Source of the DNA: Streptomyces curacoi
GTDB lineage: Bacteria > Actinomycetota > Actinomycetes > Streptomycetales > Streptomycetaceae
Assembly: GCF_001513975.1 (NCBI RefSeq)
Contig: NZ_KQ947993.1
Span: forward strand, 248,001 to 312,000
Direction of reading: 5' to 3'
DNA length: 64,000 bases
The notes beneath the pieces are model-generated. The model ran no database searches. It was not told where the DNA came from and saw only the letters and a list, made by a program, of their open reading frames with translations. Position numbers and translations under genes: made by a program. Below are positions 1-7,406 of the stretch, one piece after another. Position 1 is the first letter of the stretch, and each line of letters opens with the position of its first letter.

Positions 1-435
1 ATCGGCGACGAGCACGTCGGCCGAGTCGTCCGGGGCCGCCTCCAGCCAGGCGCGGGCGTCGCCGGCGTGCAGCCGGATGCCGTCCCCGTCCGGGACCGGC
101 AGATGTTCCTCGACCAGCTCCAGCAGCCCGCGGTCGGCCTCGACGACGTCCTGCCGTGAGCCGGGCCGGGTGGCCGCCAGATACCGGGGCAGGGTGAGCG
201 CCCCGCCGCCGAGGTGCAGCGCGTCCAGGGCCCGCCCCGGCTCGGCGACGGTGTCGAGCACATGGCCGAGCCGGCGCGCGTACTCGAACTCCAGGTACGA
301 CGGCTCGTCCAGGTCGACGTACGACTGCGGGGCCCCGTCGACGGTCAGCAGCCACGCCCGGTTCCGATCGACGTCCGGCATCAGTTTGGCGATGCCGTAG
401 TCGACGGACCGGGTGACGGGTACAGGTTCGCTCAC
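1..435 (-). CDS. Spermidine synthase-like protein, N-terminal part (cut by window start)
   Basis: The reading frame stays open from a GTG at 435 to the window edge, giving 145 residues of the N-terminus. An ATG at 443 is useless because it reaches a stop after three codons, so GTG (VSEPVPVT...) is the start. The chain carries a QSYVDLDEPSYLEFEY block and then HLGGGALTLPRYLA, which resembles the glycine-rich SAM/decarboxy-SAM site of spermidine synthases. It continues with VVEADRGLLEL and a DARAWLE segment. Family knowledge suggests a Rossmann-fold aminopropyltransferase or methyltransferase-like enzyme. Actinobacterial members are often orphan and of unproven substrate. The missing C-terminus prevents a firmer call. 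Confidence 0.75.
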   Translation of the reverse strand, partial: MSEPVPVTRSVDYGIAKLMPDVDRNRAWLLTVDGAPQSYVDLDEPSYLEFEYARRLGHVLDTVAEPGRALDALHLGGGALTLPRYLAATRPGSRQDVVEADRGLLELVEEHLPVPDGDGIRLHAGDARAWLEAAPDDSADVLVAD

Positions 436-472
436 CGTCCCATTGTGCCGCCGGGCGACCGGTCCGACGCCC

Positions 473-530
473 GGAGGGGACGCGCCCCGGAGGGGCGGGG
501 AACTGCGCGCCCAGCCACGACGGACCCGCA
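473..530. repeat. GC-rich intergenic hairpin element downstream of tuf3
   Basis: CGCCCC (483-488) and GGGGCG (492-497) form a tight stem with a GGA loop, followed by GGGGAACTGCGCGCCCAGCC. From memory this string resembles an intergenic repeat common in Streptomyces genomes. It sits just past the tuf3 stop and could help terminate its transcript. No copy-number count was possible. Confidence 0.45.
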
Positions 531-553
531 GTCCCCCACGAACCGTTCCCTCC

Positions 554-1723
554 TCATTCCACGGCCGTGACGGTTCCCGCTCCCACGGTCCGCCCGCCCT
601 CGCGGATGGCGAATCCGAGCCCGGGCTCCAACGGAACCTCCCGCCCCAGCTCGACGGTCATGGTCACCGTCTCCCCGGGCCGAGCGACCGCCGCCCCGCC
701 CAGGTCGATGTCCCCGACCACATCCGCCGTGCGGATGTAGAACTGCGGCCGGTACCCGCTGGCGACCGCCGTCGTACGACCGCCCTCACGCGCGGACAGC
801 ACATACACCTGCGCGGTGAAGCGCCGGCGCGGCACCACACTGTCCGGCGCGGCCACGACATGCCCCCGCCGGACGGCGTCCCGCGGAACTCCTCGCAGCA
901 GCAGCGCCACGTTGTCCCCGGCCTGCGCCTCGTCCATCGGCTTGCCGAAGGTCTCCAGCCCGGTAACCACGCTCTCCAGCCCGGCCCCGAGCACGTCGAC
1001 CCGGTCACCGACCCGCACAGTGCCCCGCTCGACGGCGCCGGTCACCACGGTGCCCCGGCCGGTGATGGTGAGCACGTTCTCCACGGGCAGCAGGAACGGT
1101 GCGTCCACATACCGCTCCGGCATCGGAACGTAGGTGTCCACCGCGTCGAGCAGCGCCTCGACCGACGCCGTCCACCTCGGGTCCCCCTCCAGCGCCTTCA
1201 GCCCCGAGACCCGTACGACGGGCGCGGCGTCGCCCCCGTAGCCGTGCTCGGTGAGCAGGTCGCGGACCTCCAGCTCAACGAGGTCGATGAGCTCCTCGTC
1301 GCCCGCGTCGGCCTTGTTGAGGGCGACGACGATGTGGTCCACGCCCACCTGCCGGGCGAGCAGCACGTGTTCGGCGGTCTGCGGCATGATCCCGTCGAGC
1401 GCGGAGACGACGAGGATCGCCCCGTCGAGCTGCGCGGCGCCGGTGACCATGTTCTTGACGTAGTCGGCGTGGCCCGGCATGTCGACGTGGGCGTAGTGCC
1501 GGGTGTCGGTCTCGTACTCGACGTGCGCGATGTTGATGGTGATGCCGCGCGCGGCCTCCTCGGGCGCCCGGTCGATGCGGTCGAAGGGGACGAAGGCGGA
1601 AGATCCGCGTGCGGCGAGGACCTTGGTGATGGCGGCCGTCAATGTGGTCTTGCCGTGGTCGACATGACCCATCGTGCCGATGTTCAGATGCGGTTTGGTG
1701 CGCACGTATGCCGTCTTGGGCAT
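554..1723 (-). CDS. tuf3: Elongation factor Tu, divergent third-type (EF-Tu3)
   Basis: This 389-residue GTPase delivers aminoacyl-tRNA to the ribosome. The start is ATG 1723 (MPKTAYVRTKPHLNIGT), preceded by GAGG; an upstream in-frame ATG adds only unrelated residues. The P-loop GHVDHGKTT, switch I ARGITINIAHVEYET, DMPGHADYVKNM, NKAD and SGLKAL motifs are all present, followed by EF-Tu domains 2 and 3. Departures from the main EF-Tu (DMPG for DCPG, NKADAG for NKCDMV, SGLK for SALK) fit the extra EF-Tu3 described in S. coelicolor and S. ramocissimus. From the literature, tuf3 there is inessential and under positive stringent control, and EF-Tu3 of S. ramocissimus resists EF-Tu inhibitors. The gene stands alone, away from rps/rpl genes, with a long structured 5' region. 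Confidence 0.93.
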   Translation of the reverse strand: MPKTAYVRTKPHLNIGTMGHVDHGKTTLTAAITKVLAARGSSAFVPFDRIDRAPEEAARGITINIAHVEYETDTRHYAHVDMPGHADYVKNMVTGAAQLDGAILVVSALDGIMPQTAEHVLLARQVGVDHIVVALNKADAGDEELIDLVELEVRDLLTEHGYGGDAAPVVRVSGLKALEGDPRWTASVEALLDAVDTYVPMPERYVDAPFLLPVENVLTITGRGTVVTGAVERGTVRVGDRVDVLGAGLESVVTGLETFGKPMDEAQAGDNVALLLRGVPRDAVRRGHVVAAPDSVVPRRRFTAQVYVLSAREGGRTTAVASGYRPQFYIRTADVVGDIDLGGAAVARPGETVTMTVELGREVPLEPGLGFAIREGGRTVGAGTVTAVE

Positions 1724-2045
1724 GGCTGTACCTCGAAGTCTCTGCGTAGGCGATGGGGACCCCAAGGAGGTGCCGACCCTCCCCCTGCGGGGTCCGCCGG
1801 TCGATCCGGAGAGGGTCAGCTTCGGGCGCCGTCGACGGCTGTCAGGAAGACCGGAACGGCAGCCTTCGGAGCATCCGCGACTGCGGATGCTGCGAGGACG
1901 AAGGCGTGCCGGAACATGGGATCGATCATCGCCGACGGCCCGCCCGGCGTCGAATGGTTTTCGCGGGGGCGGAGTTCGGCGGGAGGAGTCGGGCGGGAAG
2001 GTTCCGGGCGGGGGACTACGGGGCGAGCCTTAGTACGGGGCGGGC
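1724..2045 (-). promoter_or_regulatory. tuf3 leader/promoter region with hairpins and a possible upstream ORF
   Basis: This 322-base stretch lies between tuf3 and the alkylation-repair gene. AGCATCCGC (1870-1878) and GCGGATGCT (1883-1891) form a 9-bp stem with a four-base loop. GACCCTC (1775-1781) can pair with GAGGGTC (1811-1817) just before the tuf3 ribosome site. A 37-codon frame from ATG 1929 to TGA 1816 covers the first hairpin; it begins MIDPMFRHAF and has no clear Shine-Dalgarno sequence, so I do not call it a gene. The arrangement could support leader-mediated control. That is inference. Confidence 0.4.
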
Positions 2046-2768
2046 CTAAGCGCCGATGTTCTTCAAGGCCTCCCGCACCGACAGCGGCGCGAACCTCCCC
2101 CGCTCCCGCGCCAGGAAGGCCCTTACGGCCTCGGGGTCGGTCTTGGCGTACTCGCGCAGGCACCAGCCGATGGCCTTGCGGATGAAGAAGTCGGTGTGCC
2201 CGGACTGGCGCAGGCAGTAGGTGAAGAGGCGTTCGGTGTCGGTGCGTTCCTTGTAGCGCAGCTGGTGGAGCAGGGCCGTGCGGGCGACCCACAGGTTCTC
2301 GTCCACGATCCAGGCGTCCATGTCCGCCGTGAGCTTCGGGTCGGCCGCGACGAGGGCGCCGACGACATGTGCGGCGAGCGCGTCGACGGTGTCCCACCAG
2401 GAGACGGTCGTGATCAGCTGCCGGGCCACCGGCAGGAAGCCGGAGGAGCAGCGCCCGACGTGGCGGCGCAGATAGTCGACGGCGAAGTAGTGGTACTCGC
2501 GCTCGGGCAGTCGCCAGCAGCGCAGCGCGATGGCGGTGCAGTCGGCCTCGTCGGGGTGCGGGGTGCCCGCCAGGACGGTGCGGGACAGGGCGCGGCGCGC
2601 CGGGGTGGGGATGCCGAGGAAGGGGGCCACGTCCTTCACGTACGCCTGGGCGGCAGCGGCCCGCCGCGGGTCCGCCGCGGCGGCGTAGGTGGCGGTGAGC
2701 CGCTCCAGGACCGTGTCGGCCAGAACACTGCGCGGAACTTCGAACGTTCCCGCACCTGTGACGCTCAT
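2046..2768 (-). CDS. DNA alkylation repair protein (AlkD-like, HEAT repeats)
   Basis: A 240-residue protein starting at ATG 2768 (MSVTGAGTFEV). TATGGT lies exactly 7 nt before this ATG on the coding strand, so the mRNA is probably leaderless and the upstream ATG at 2780 falls inside the -10 box. The sequence is an all-helical repeat with YVKDVAPFLGIPTPARR, a WDTVDALAAHVVG block and FFIRKAIGWCLREYAK near the end, all typical of the AlkC/AlkD superfamily that excises alkylated bases without base flipping. It is divergent from the TVP38-like gene, with 49 bp between starts. No repair partner is adjacent. Confidence 0.85.
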   Translation of the reverse strand: MSVTGAGTFEVPRSVLADTVLERLTATYAAAADPRRAAAAQAYVKDVAPFLGIPTPARRALSRTVLAGTPHPDEADCTAIALRCWRLPEREYHYFAVDYLRRHVGRCSSGFLPVARQLITTVSWWDTVDALAAHVVGALVAADPKLTADMDAWIVDENLWVARTALLHQLRYKERTDTERLFTYCLRQSGHTDFFIRKAIGWCLREYAKTDPEAVRAFLARERGRFAPLSVREALKNIGA

Positions 2769-2817
2769 GAGACGAACCATACGGCGATCACACATATTTG
2801 TCGGTTACTGTCGCCGG

Positions 2818-3600
2818 ATGCTCGACGATGCCACCACCCGCTCTGGGGGCACCGCCATGGCCTCTCCCCGGGCCGCCGCCACGGAGCTCGCCGTACCCAC
2901 GCCCGTGCCCGTTCCCGTGCCCACGGGCTTCGCCGCGCGCTGCACGAGAGCGCTGCTCTCGCCGTGGTCCCGGCTGTCCCTGCTCGTGGTCCTGCTCGCG
3001 GCGGCGGCGTCGTCCGTGCTGCTCTTCGAGCCCCAGAAGCTCCTGGCGAACGGCTGGCCGCCCCAGGTCGAGGGCGCGGCCGCGGTGGTGTTGTTCGCGG
3101 TGGCGTACGGACTGGTCACGGTGGCGTTCGTGCCACGGCCGCTGCTGAACCTCGCGGCGGGCGCGCTCTTCGGCTCCCAGTGGGGCATCGGCGCGGCCCT
3201 GGCGGGCACGGTGCTGGGGGCCGGGATCGCCTTCGGGCTGGGCCGGCTGCTGGGCCAGGACGCGTTGCGCCCGCTGCTGCGCGGCCGGGTGCTGACGGCG
3301 GCGGACGGCCAGTTCAGCCGGCACGGTTTCCGCTCGATGCTCGCGGTGCGGCTGTTTCCGGGGGTGCCGTTCTGGGCCGCGAACTACGCCGCCGCGGTCT
3401 CCCGCATGGGCTACGTCCCCTTCCTGCTCGCGACGGCACTCGGGTCGATCCCGAACACAGCCGCGTACGTCGTCGCCGGCGCCCGTGCCTCCACGCCGAC
3501 GTCGCCCGCCTTCCTGATCGCGCTGGCCTGCATCGCCGTACCGGCGCTGGCGGGCGTGGTGGTGGCCTGGCGCAAGCGCCACCACCTGCGCGGCCGCTGA
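2818..3600 (+). CDS. TVP38/TMEM64 (DedA-like) membrane protein
   Basis: 260 residues from ATG 2818; TACTGT ends 6 nt before it, suggesting a leaderless transcript. A later ATG at 2857, preceded by GGGGG, is an alternative. After a Pro-Val-rich cytoplasmic N-terminus come several hydrophobic segments and the family signature FVPRPLLNLAAGALFG...GIGAALAGTVLGAG, then VRLFPGVPFWAANYAAAV and a positive RKRHHLRGR tail. The SNARE-associated/VTT fold is linked in other bacteria to lipid or small-molecule flipping. The substrate here is unknown. It diverges from the alkylation-repair gene and converges on thiolase, leaving 28 bp. Confidence 0.82.
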   Translation: MLDDATTRSGGTAMASPRAAATELAVPTPVPVPVPTGFAARCTRALLSPWSRLSLLVVLLAAAASSVLLFEPQKLLANGWPPQVEGAAAVVLFAVAYGLVTVAFVPRPLLNLAAGALFGSQWGIGAALAGTVLGAGIAFGLGRLLGQDALRPLLRGRVLTAADGQFSRHGFRSMLAVRLFPGVPFWAANYAAAVSRMGYVPFLLATALGSIPNTAAYVVAGARASTPTSPAFLIALACIAVPALAGVVVAWRKRHHLRGR

Positions 3601-3628
3601 ACCGGTACGCCGCCCCGCGGGGGCCCGG

Positions 3629-4798
3629 CTACACCGTCTCCAGGATCATCGCGTTGGCAAGGCCGCCCGCCTCGCACATCGTCTGCAGGGCGTAGCGGGC
3701 GCGGCGCTCGCGCATCGCGTGCACCAGGGTCGTCGTCAGACGGGTGCCGCTCGCGCCCAGGGGGTGGCCGATCGCGATGGCGCCGCCGTGCACGTTGACC
3801 TTGGCGAGGTCGGCGCCGGTCTCCTGCCGCCAGGCCAGGACGACGCTGGAGAATGCCTCGTTCACCTCGAACAGGTCGATGTCGTCGAGACGCAGTCCCG
3901 CCCTGCGCAGCACCTTCTCGGTCGCCGGGACGACTCCGGTGAGCATCAGCAGGGGGTCGGAGCCGGTGACGGCGAAGCTGTGCAGCCGGGCGAGGGGGCG
4001 CAGACCGAGGCGGGCCGCGGTCTCGCTGGAGGTGATGAGCACGGCGGAGGCGCCGTCGTTGACCGGGCTGGCGTTGCCCGCGGTGACGTTCCACTCGATC
4101 TGCGGGAAGCGCTCGGCGAAGGCCGGGTCGTAGTAGGCGGGCTTGAGGCCGGCGAGGATCTCGGGGGTGCTGGACGGTCGTACGCACTCGTCGCGCGCGA
4201 CGACGTCCAGGGGTGCGACCTCGGCGTCGAACAGTCCCTTCTCCCAGGCCTCGGCGGCCTTGCGGTGCGAGGACACCGCGAACGCGTCCATCTGCTCGCG
4301 TGTGATCGACCACTTGGCGGCGATCAGCTCGGCGCTGATGCCCTGCGGCACGAGGCCCTCCGGGTAGCGCTCGGCGATGCCGGGGCCGAAGGGGTCCTTG
4401 CCGGGCGGCACGTTCGACCACATCGGCACCCGGCTCATCGACTCGACGCCACAGGCGACGACCAGGTCGTACGCGCCCGAGATGACGCCCTGGGCCGCGA
4501 AGTGCACGGCCTGCTGGGAGGAGCCGCACTGGCGGTCCACGGTGGTCGCCGGCACCGACTCCGGGAAGCCCGCCGACAGGGCGGCGTAGCGGGTGGTGTT
4601 CATGGCCTGCTCGCCGACCTGGTCGACGGTGCCGCCGATGACGTCGTCGATCAGGGCCGGGTCGACGCCGGAGCGCTCGACGAGGGTGCGCAGGGTGTGG
4701 GCGAGGAGTTCGACGGGGTGGACGTGCGCCAGGGAGCCGTTCGGCTTGCCCTTGCCCATCGGGGTGCGTACGGCTTCGACGATGACTGCGTCACGCAT
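3629..4798 (-). CDS. Acetyl-CoA acetyltransferase (thiolase, FadA type)
   Basis: A 389-residue thiolase. The acylated nucleophile is Cys91 in DRQCGSSQQ. The second active-site blocks are GGAIAIGHPLGASG (His) and MCEAGGLANA (Cys) near the C-terminus, so the catalytic set is complete. It either cleaves 3-ketoacyl-CoA in beta-oxidation or condenses acetyl-CoA. The length is normal. The gene diverges from an HxlR regulator across a 129-bp region with symmetric operators, so repression by that regulator is likely. No hydratase or dehydrogenase partner lies next to it, so the pathway is unknown. Confidence 0.92.
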   Translation of the reverse strand: MRDAVIVEAVRTPMGKGKPNGSLAHVHPVELLAHTLRTLVERSGVDPALIDDVIGGTVDQVGEQAMNTTRYAALSAGFPESVPATTVDRQCGSSQQAVHFAAQGVISGAYDLVVACGVESMSRVPMWSNVPPGKDPFGPGIAERYPEGLVPQGISAELIAAKWSITREQMDAFAVSSHRKAAEAWEKGLFDAEVAPLDVVARDECVRPSSTPEILAGLKPAYYDPAFAERFPQIEWNVTAGNASPVNDGASAVLITSSETAARLGLRPLARLHSFAVTGSDPLLMLTGVVPATEKVLRRAGLRLDDIDLFEVNEAFSSVVLAWRQETGADLAKVNVHGGAIAIGHPLGASGTRLTTTLVHAMRERRARYALQTMCEAGGLANAMILETV

Positions 4799-4868
4799 GG
4801 TGCGAGGCCTCCTTGGCCGCCGGGGCGATTACCAGTGAGTAGGAAATCCGAACTCACCATAACCCCGA

Positions 4869-4909
4869 GGGTTGGAAAAACAAACCCACTGGGTTGGAAA
4901 CCCCAACCC
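4869..4909. promoter_or_regulatory. Twin palindromic operators between thiolase and HxlR genes
   Basis: GGGTTGG-N5-CAAACCC (4869-4887) and GGGTTGG-N5-CCAACCC (4891-4909) are two tandem dyads whose starts are 22 bp apart, about two helical turns. The second is perfect. TAGACT (4915-4920), the likely -10 of the regulator, follows directly. A further dyad, GTGAGT/ACTCAC, lies at 4835-4857 toward the thiolase. The geometry suits two HxlR dimers bound side by side. Confidence 0.7.
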
Positions 4910-4927
4910 TCACCTAGACTGAGCGCC

Positions 4928-5398
4928 ATGGCCGCCCCCAAAGATCCGCGCCCCTGTTCCATCGCCGACGCCCTGGCGCTCGTCGGCGAGAAGTACTCCC
5001 TGCTCGTCCTGCGCGAGGTGTGTCTCGGCAACGGCCGCTTCGACCAGCTGGTGCGCAACATCGGCGCCCCGCGCGACATCCTGGCCACCCGGCTGCGCCG
5101 CCTCGTCGACGCCGGCATCCTCACCAAGCGCGCCTACAGCGAGCGCCCGCAGCGGTTCGAGTACCGGCCCACGCAGGCGGGGCTGGAACTGGAGCCGGTC
5201 CTGATGACCCTCATGGCGTGGGGCGACCGCCATCTGCGCCAGGACGACGACCGGCCCATGGTGATCGAGCACATCTGCGGCAACGAACTCGTCCCGGTCG
5301 TCACCTGCCGGGCCTGCGGCGGCACGGTGCACCACGAGGACCTCACGGCCCACCCGCAGGCGCCCGGATGGACGGTCGCGGGGCCGTCGGCGGCGTGA
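4928..5398 (+). CDS. HxlR-family winged-helix transcriptional regulator
   Basis: 156 residues beginning MAAPKDPRPCSIADALALVG. The CSIADAL...KYSLLVLREV...FDQLVRNIGAPRDILATRLRRLVDAGIL block is the HxlR winged-helix domain, including the N-terminal Cys at residue 10. The C-terminal part has CGNELVPVVTCRACGG, a CxxC pair that may bind metal or sense redox. The start is set by TAGACT 7 nt upstream (leaderless). It diverges from thiolase and probably controls both genes through the twin palindromes between them. The effector is unknown. Confidence 0.9.
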   Translation: MAAPKDPRPCSIADALALVGEKYSLLVLREVCLGNGRFDQLVRNIGAPRDILATRLRRLVDAGILTKRAYSERPQRFEYRPTQAGLELEPVLMTLMAWGDRHLRQDDDRPMVIEHICGNELVPVVTCRACGGTVHHEDLTAHPQAPGWTVAGPSAA

Positions 5399-5419
5399 CG
5401 TCATGCCCTCGGCCGGGGG

Positions 5420-6208
5420 TCACGCGTGCCCGCGGCAGAACTCCCGGACCGCGCTGCTGAAGCGCTCGGGCGTCTCCAGGTTGCTGACATGACCCGCGCC
5501 GGGCAGCACGACGAGGTCACTGCCCGGGATCGCCTCCTGGAACGCGCGCGCCACTGCCAACGGTGACCGCACGTCGAGCTCGCCCCACAGCAGCAGGGTC
5601 GGCACCGAGATGTGCGGCAACAGGTCGCGCTCGTCCGCCTCGGCCATCAGGGAGAGCTGCGCCCGCATGCTCTCGGGGCGGACGTCCCGCGCCATCTCGT
5701 CGAGCAGCGACGCGAACGCGGCGGGAGGGGCGCCGGCGAACAGCCCCGGCAGCCTCGGATCGAACTTCTCCGGCGGTTCCGCGAGCATCCGCTTCGCCCC
5801 CTCCACCCGGGCCGCGACCTCCTCCGGCGCGAGCGAACCCTTCCAGCCGGCGTAGGTGTCGACGAGGAGCAACGTTCTGACCAGCTCCGGATGGTGGCGG
5901 TACAGCTCCAGCACGACCGTCCCGCCCCAGGAGAGCCCGGCCACATGGGCGGGGCCGAGCCCCACCGCCTCGATCACGGCGGCCAGGCAGTGGGCGAAGT
6001 CCGGGAGGCCGAACCCGGCCGGCAGGTCCGAGGAACGGCCCGCCCCGGGCTCGTCCCACGCCACGACCGTGAACTCGTCGGCCAGGTCGGTGAGTTGCGG
6101 CTGCCACATACGGCCGTCCAGCCCCGCCCCGTGCGCAAGGACCAGGGGCGGCCCGTGTCCCACGCGCGCGTAGGCGACCTCAACGCCGCTCACCTGCACC
6201 GTCGGCAT
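5420..6208 (-). CDS. Alpha/beta-fold hydrolase
   Basis: 262 residues, start ATG 6208 with TAGCCT 6 nt upstream (leaderless type). The fold shows LVLAHGAGLDGRMW (oxyanion loop), GLSWGG (nucleophile Ser), LLLWGELDVRSPL (acid Asp) and GAGHVSNLE (His), so the triad is complete. The architecture resembles 3-oxoadipate enol-lactonase and haloperoxidase-like hydrolases, but no aromatic-degradation genes are nearby and the substrate cannot be assigned. It is convergent with the HxlR gene. Confidence 0.88.
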   Translation of the reverse strand: MPTVQVSGVEVAYARVGHGPPLVLAHGAGLDGRMWQPQLTDLADEFTVVAWDEPGAGRSSDLPAGFGLPDFAHCLAAVIEAVGLGPAHVAGLSWGGTVVLELYRHHPELVRTLLLVDTYAGWKGSLAPEEVAARVEGAKRMLAEPPEKFDPRLPGLFAGAPPAAFASLLDEMARDVRPESMRAQLSLMAEADERDLLPHISVPTLLLWGELDVRSPLAVARAFQEAIPGSDLVVLPGAGHVSNLETPERFSSAVREFCRGHA

Positions 6209-6241
6209 GTCACCAGGCTAGGCGGGGCACTCCGGGCTGTC

Positions 6242-6398
6242 GCGGCGGCGCGGGCGGCCGGGATCACCGTCACGCACGTGACGGCGGCGCGGATCACCGG
6301 GACCACCACCGCGCACGGGACGGCGGCGCGGATCACCGGCGCCACCACCGCACACGGAACGGCGGCGCGGATCACCGAGGCCGCCGTCGCGCGCGTGC
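6242..6398. repeat. 39-bp tandem repeat, about four copies
   Basis: The string ACGGCGGCGCGGATCACCG recurs at 6281, 6320 and 6359, exactly 39 bp apart, with a more degraded copy before 6281. The period is 13 codons, so open frames run through on both strands, but I see no start signal or conserved protein. It fills the gap between the hydrolase start and the PmoA-like stop. Confidence 0.85.
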
Positions 6399-6479
6399 CA
6401 TGAGTTCCCGGCGGCCGGCGCTGTCCGGCAGATCACCGCGGGACCGGCCCAGGACGCCCACCCCGCCCGCCGCCCCGGC

Positions 6480-7406
6480 TCACCAGGGATGCGTCTCCAG
6501 GTACTTGGCGATCTCCTGCCGCTCCCATGCCCCGTCGGCGACGACAACGCGGTAGCGGCGCGTGAGGGTGGCGCCGGGTGCCAGCTCCAGTTCGTCGTGG
6601 AACGCCCAGGAGGGGGCCACACCCGCGAAGGGCTCGTTGCGGACGAACCAGTGGGCGGGGTGGGTGCCCCGGTCGCCCGAGTGGTCGTTCTCGGGGGCGT
6701 GCGCGAAGACGAGGGTCGCGTGGCCGTCGGTGCCGTCGTGCTCGCCGGAGTAGGCCAGCCAGGGCGCCTGTTCGCCCATCAGACCGGGGCCCTCGGCGTC
6801 CGGGGCGATGATCCGGCCGCCCTGGAAGCCGCGTGGACCGCGCCAGAACAGGCCCGTGTAACCGGCCCCTTCGCGCCCGGCGGTGGTGGGGCTGCCGAAC
6901 CGCAGAGGCTCGTCGCGCCGGTTCGTCACGGCGCTCGTCCAGGTCAGGGCCCACGAGCCCGACTCCGGCTCGATGTCGTGCACCTCGACCCGGCGCCGCT
7001 CGTCGGCCCACAGCTCCCCGCTGTGGGGATGCCAGGTCAGCCGTTCGGCGATGACGACCCGGTCGCCGTCCGAGGCGACCTCGTCGAACGCGACGTGCAC
7101 CATCGACCCGACGCGCTCGGGCAGTTCGAGATACCCCCGCCCGTGGACGTAGCTGTTGCCGCCCCACAGGTTCGCCCCCGACAGATGCGAGGCCGTCAGC
7201 GACAGACCCTTGTGCCAGCGGTGGTCGTTGGGCCGGTAGTCGGTGACGACGTTGCCGGCGAGGGTCCGCAGCGGGTGGACGTACGGCTTCGGGGCCTTCC
7301 AGGCGGCCCCGGGGCGGTAGACGTAGGCGAGCAGTTCGACGCCGGTGACCGGCTCGGTCACCGTGACGCGGTCGCCGTACGCGTGGACGACCCGCAGCCC
7401 GGTCAC
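6480..7406 (-). CDS. PmoA-like (DUF6807) family protein
   Basis: 308 residues resembling the family annotated as methane oxygenase PmoA, although it is soluble and has no membrane segments. Recognisable features are YRPGAAWKAPKPYVHPLRTLAGN, YRPNDHRWHKGL, a WGGNSYVHGRGY segment and a late FVRNEPFAGVAPSW motif. Family members sit in sugar-related operons and are likely carbohydrate-active or ligand-binding beta-sandwich proteins. The start overlaps the stop of the upstream oxidoreductase by 4 bp (ATGA), so the two are translationally coupled. Confidence 0.82.
   Translation of the reverse strand: MTGLRVVHAYGDRVTVTEPVTGVELLAYVYRPGAAWKAPKPYVHPLRTLAGNVVTDYRPNDHRWHKGLSLTASHLSGANLWGGNSYVHGRGYLELPERVGSMVHVAFDEVASDGDRVVIAERLTWHPHSGELWADERRRVEVHDIEPESGSWALTWTSAVTNRRDEPLRFGSPTTAGREGAGYTGLFWRGPRGFQGGRIIAPDAEGPGLMGEQAPWLAYSGEHDGTDGHATLVFAHAPENDHSGDRGTHPAHWFVRNEPFAGVAPSWAFHDELELAPGATLTRRYRVVVADGAWERQEIAKYLETHPW

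Noticed and set aside
1816..1929. 37-codon ORF upstream of tuf3 as a real gene
   Set aside because: No ribosome site and low similarity to anything recognised; kept only as a possible leader ORF.
6190..6403. Small proteins made of the 39-bp repeat
   Set aside because: Open frames on both strands arise only because the period is a multiple of three.
6480..7406. Methane monooxygenase subunit, from the PmoA family name
   Set aside because: The protein is soluble and sits with a sugar-type oxidoreductase; the family name is historical.
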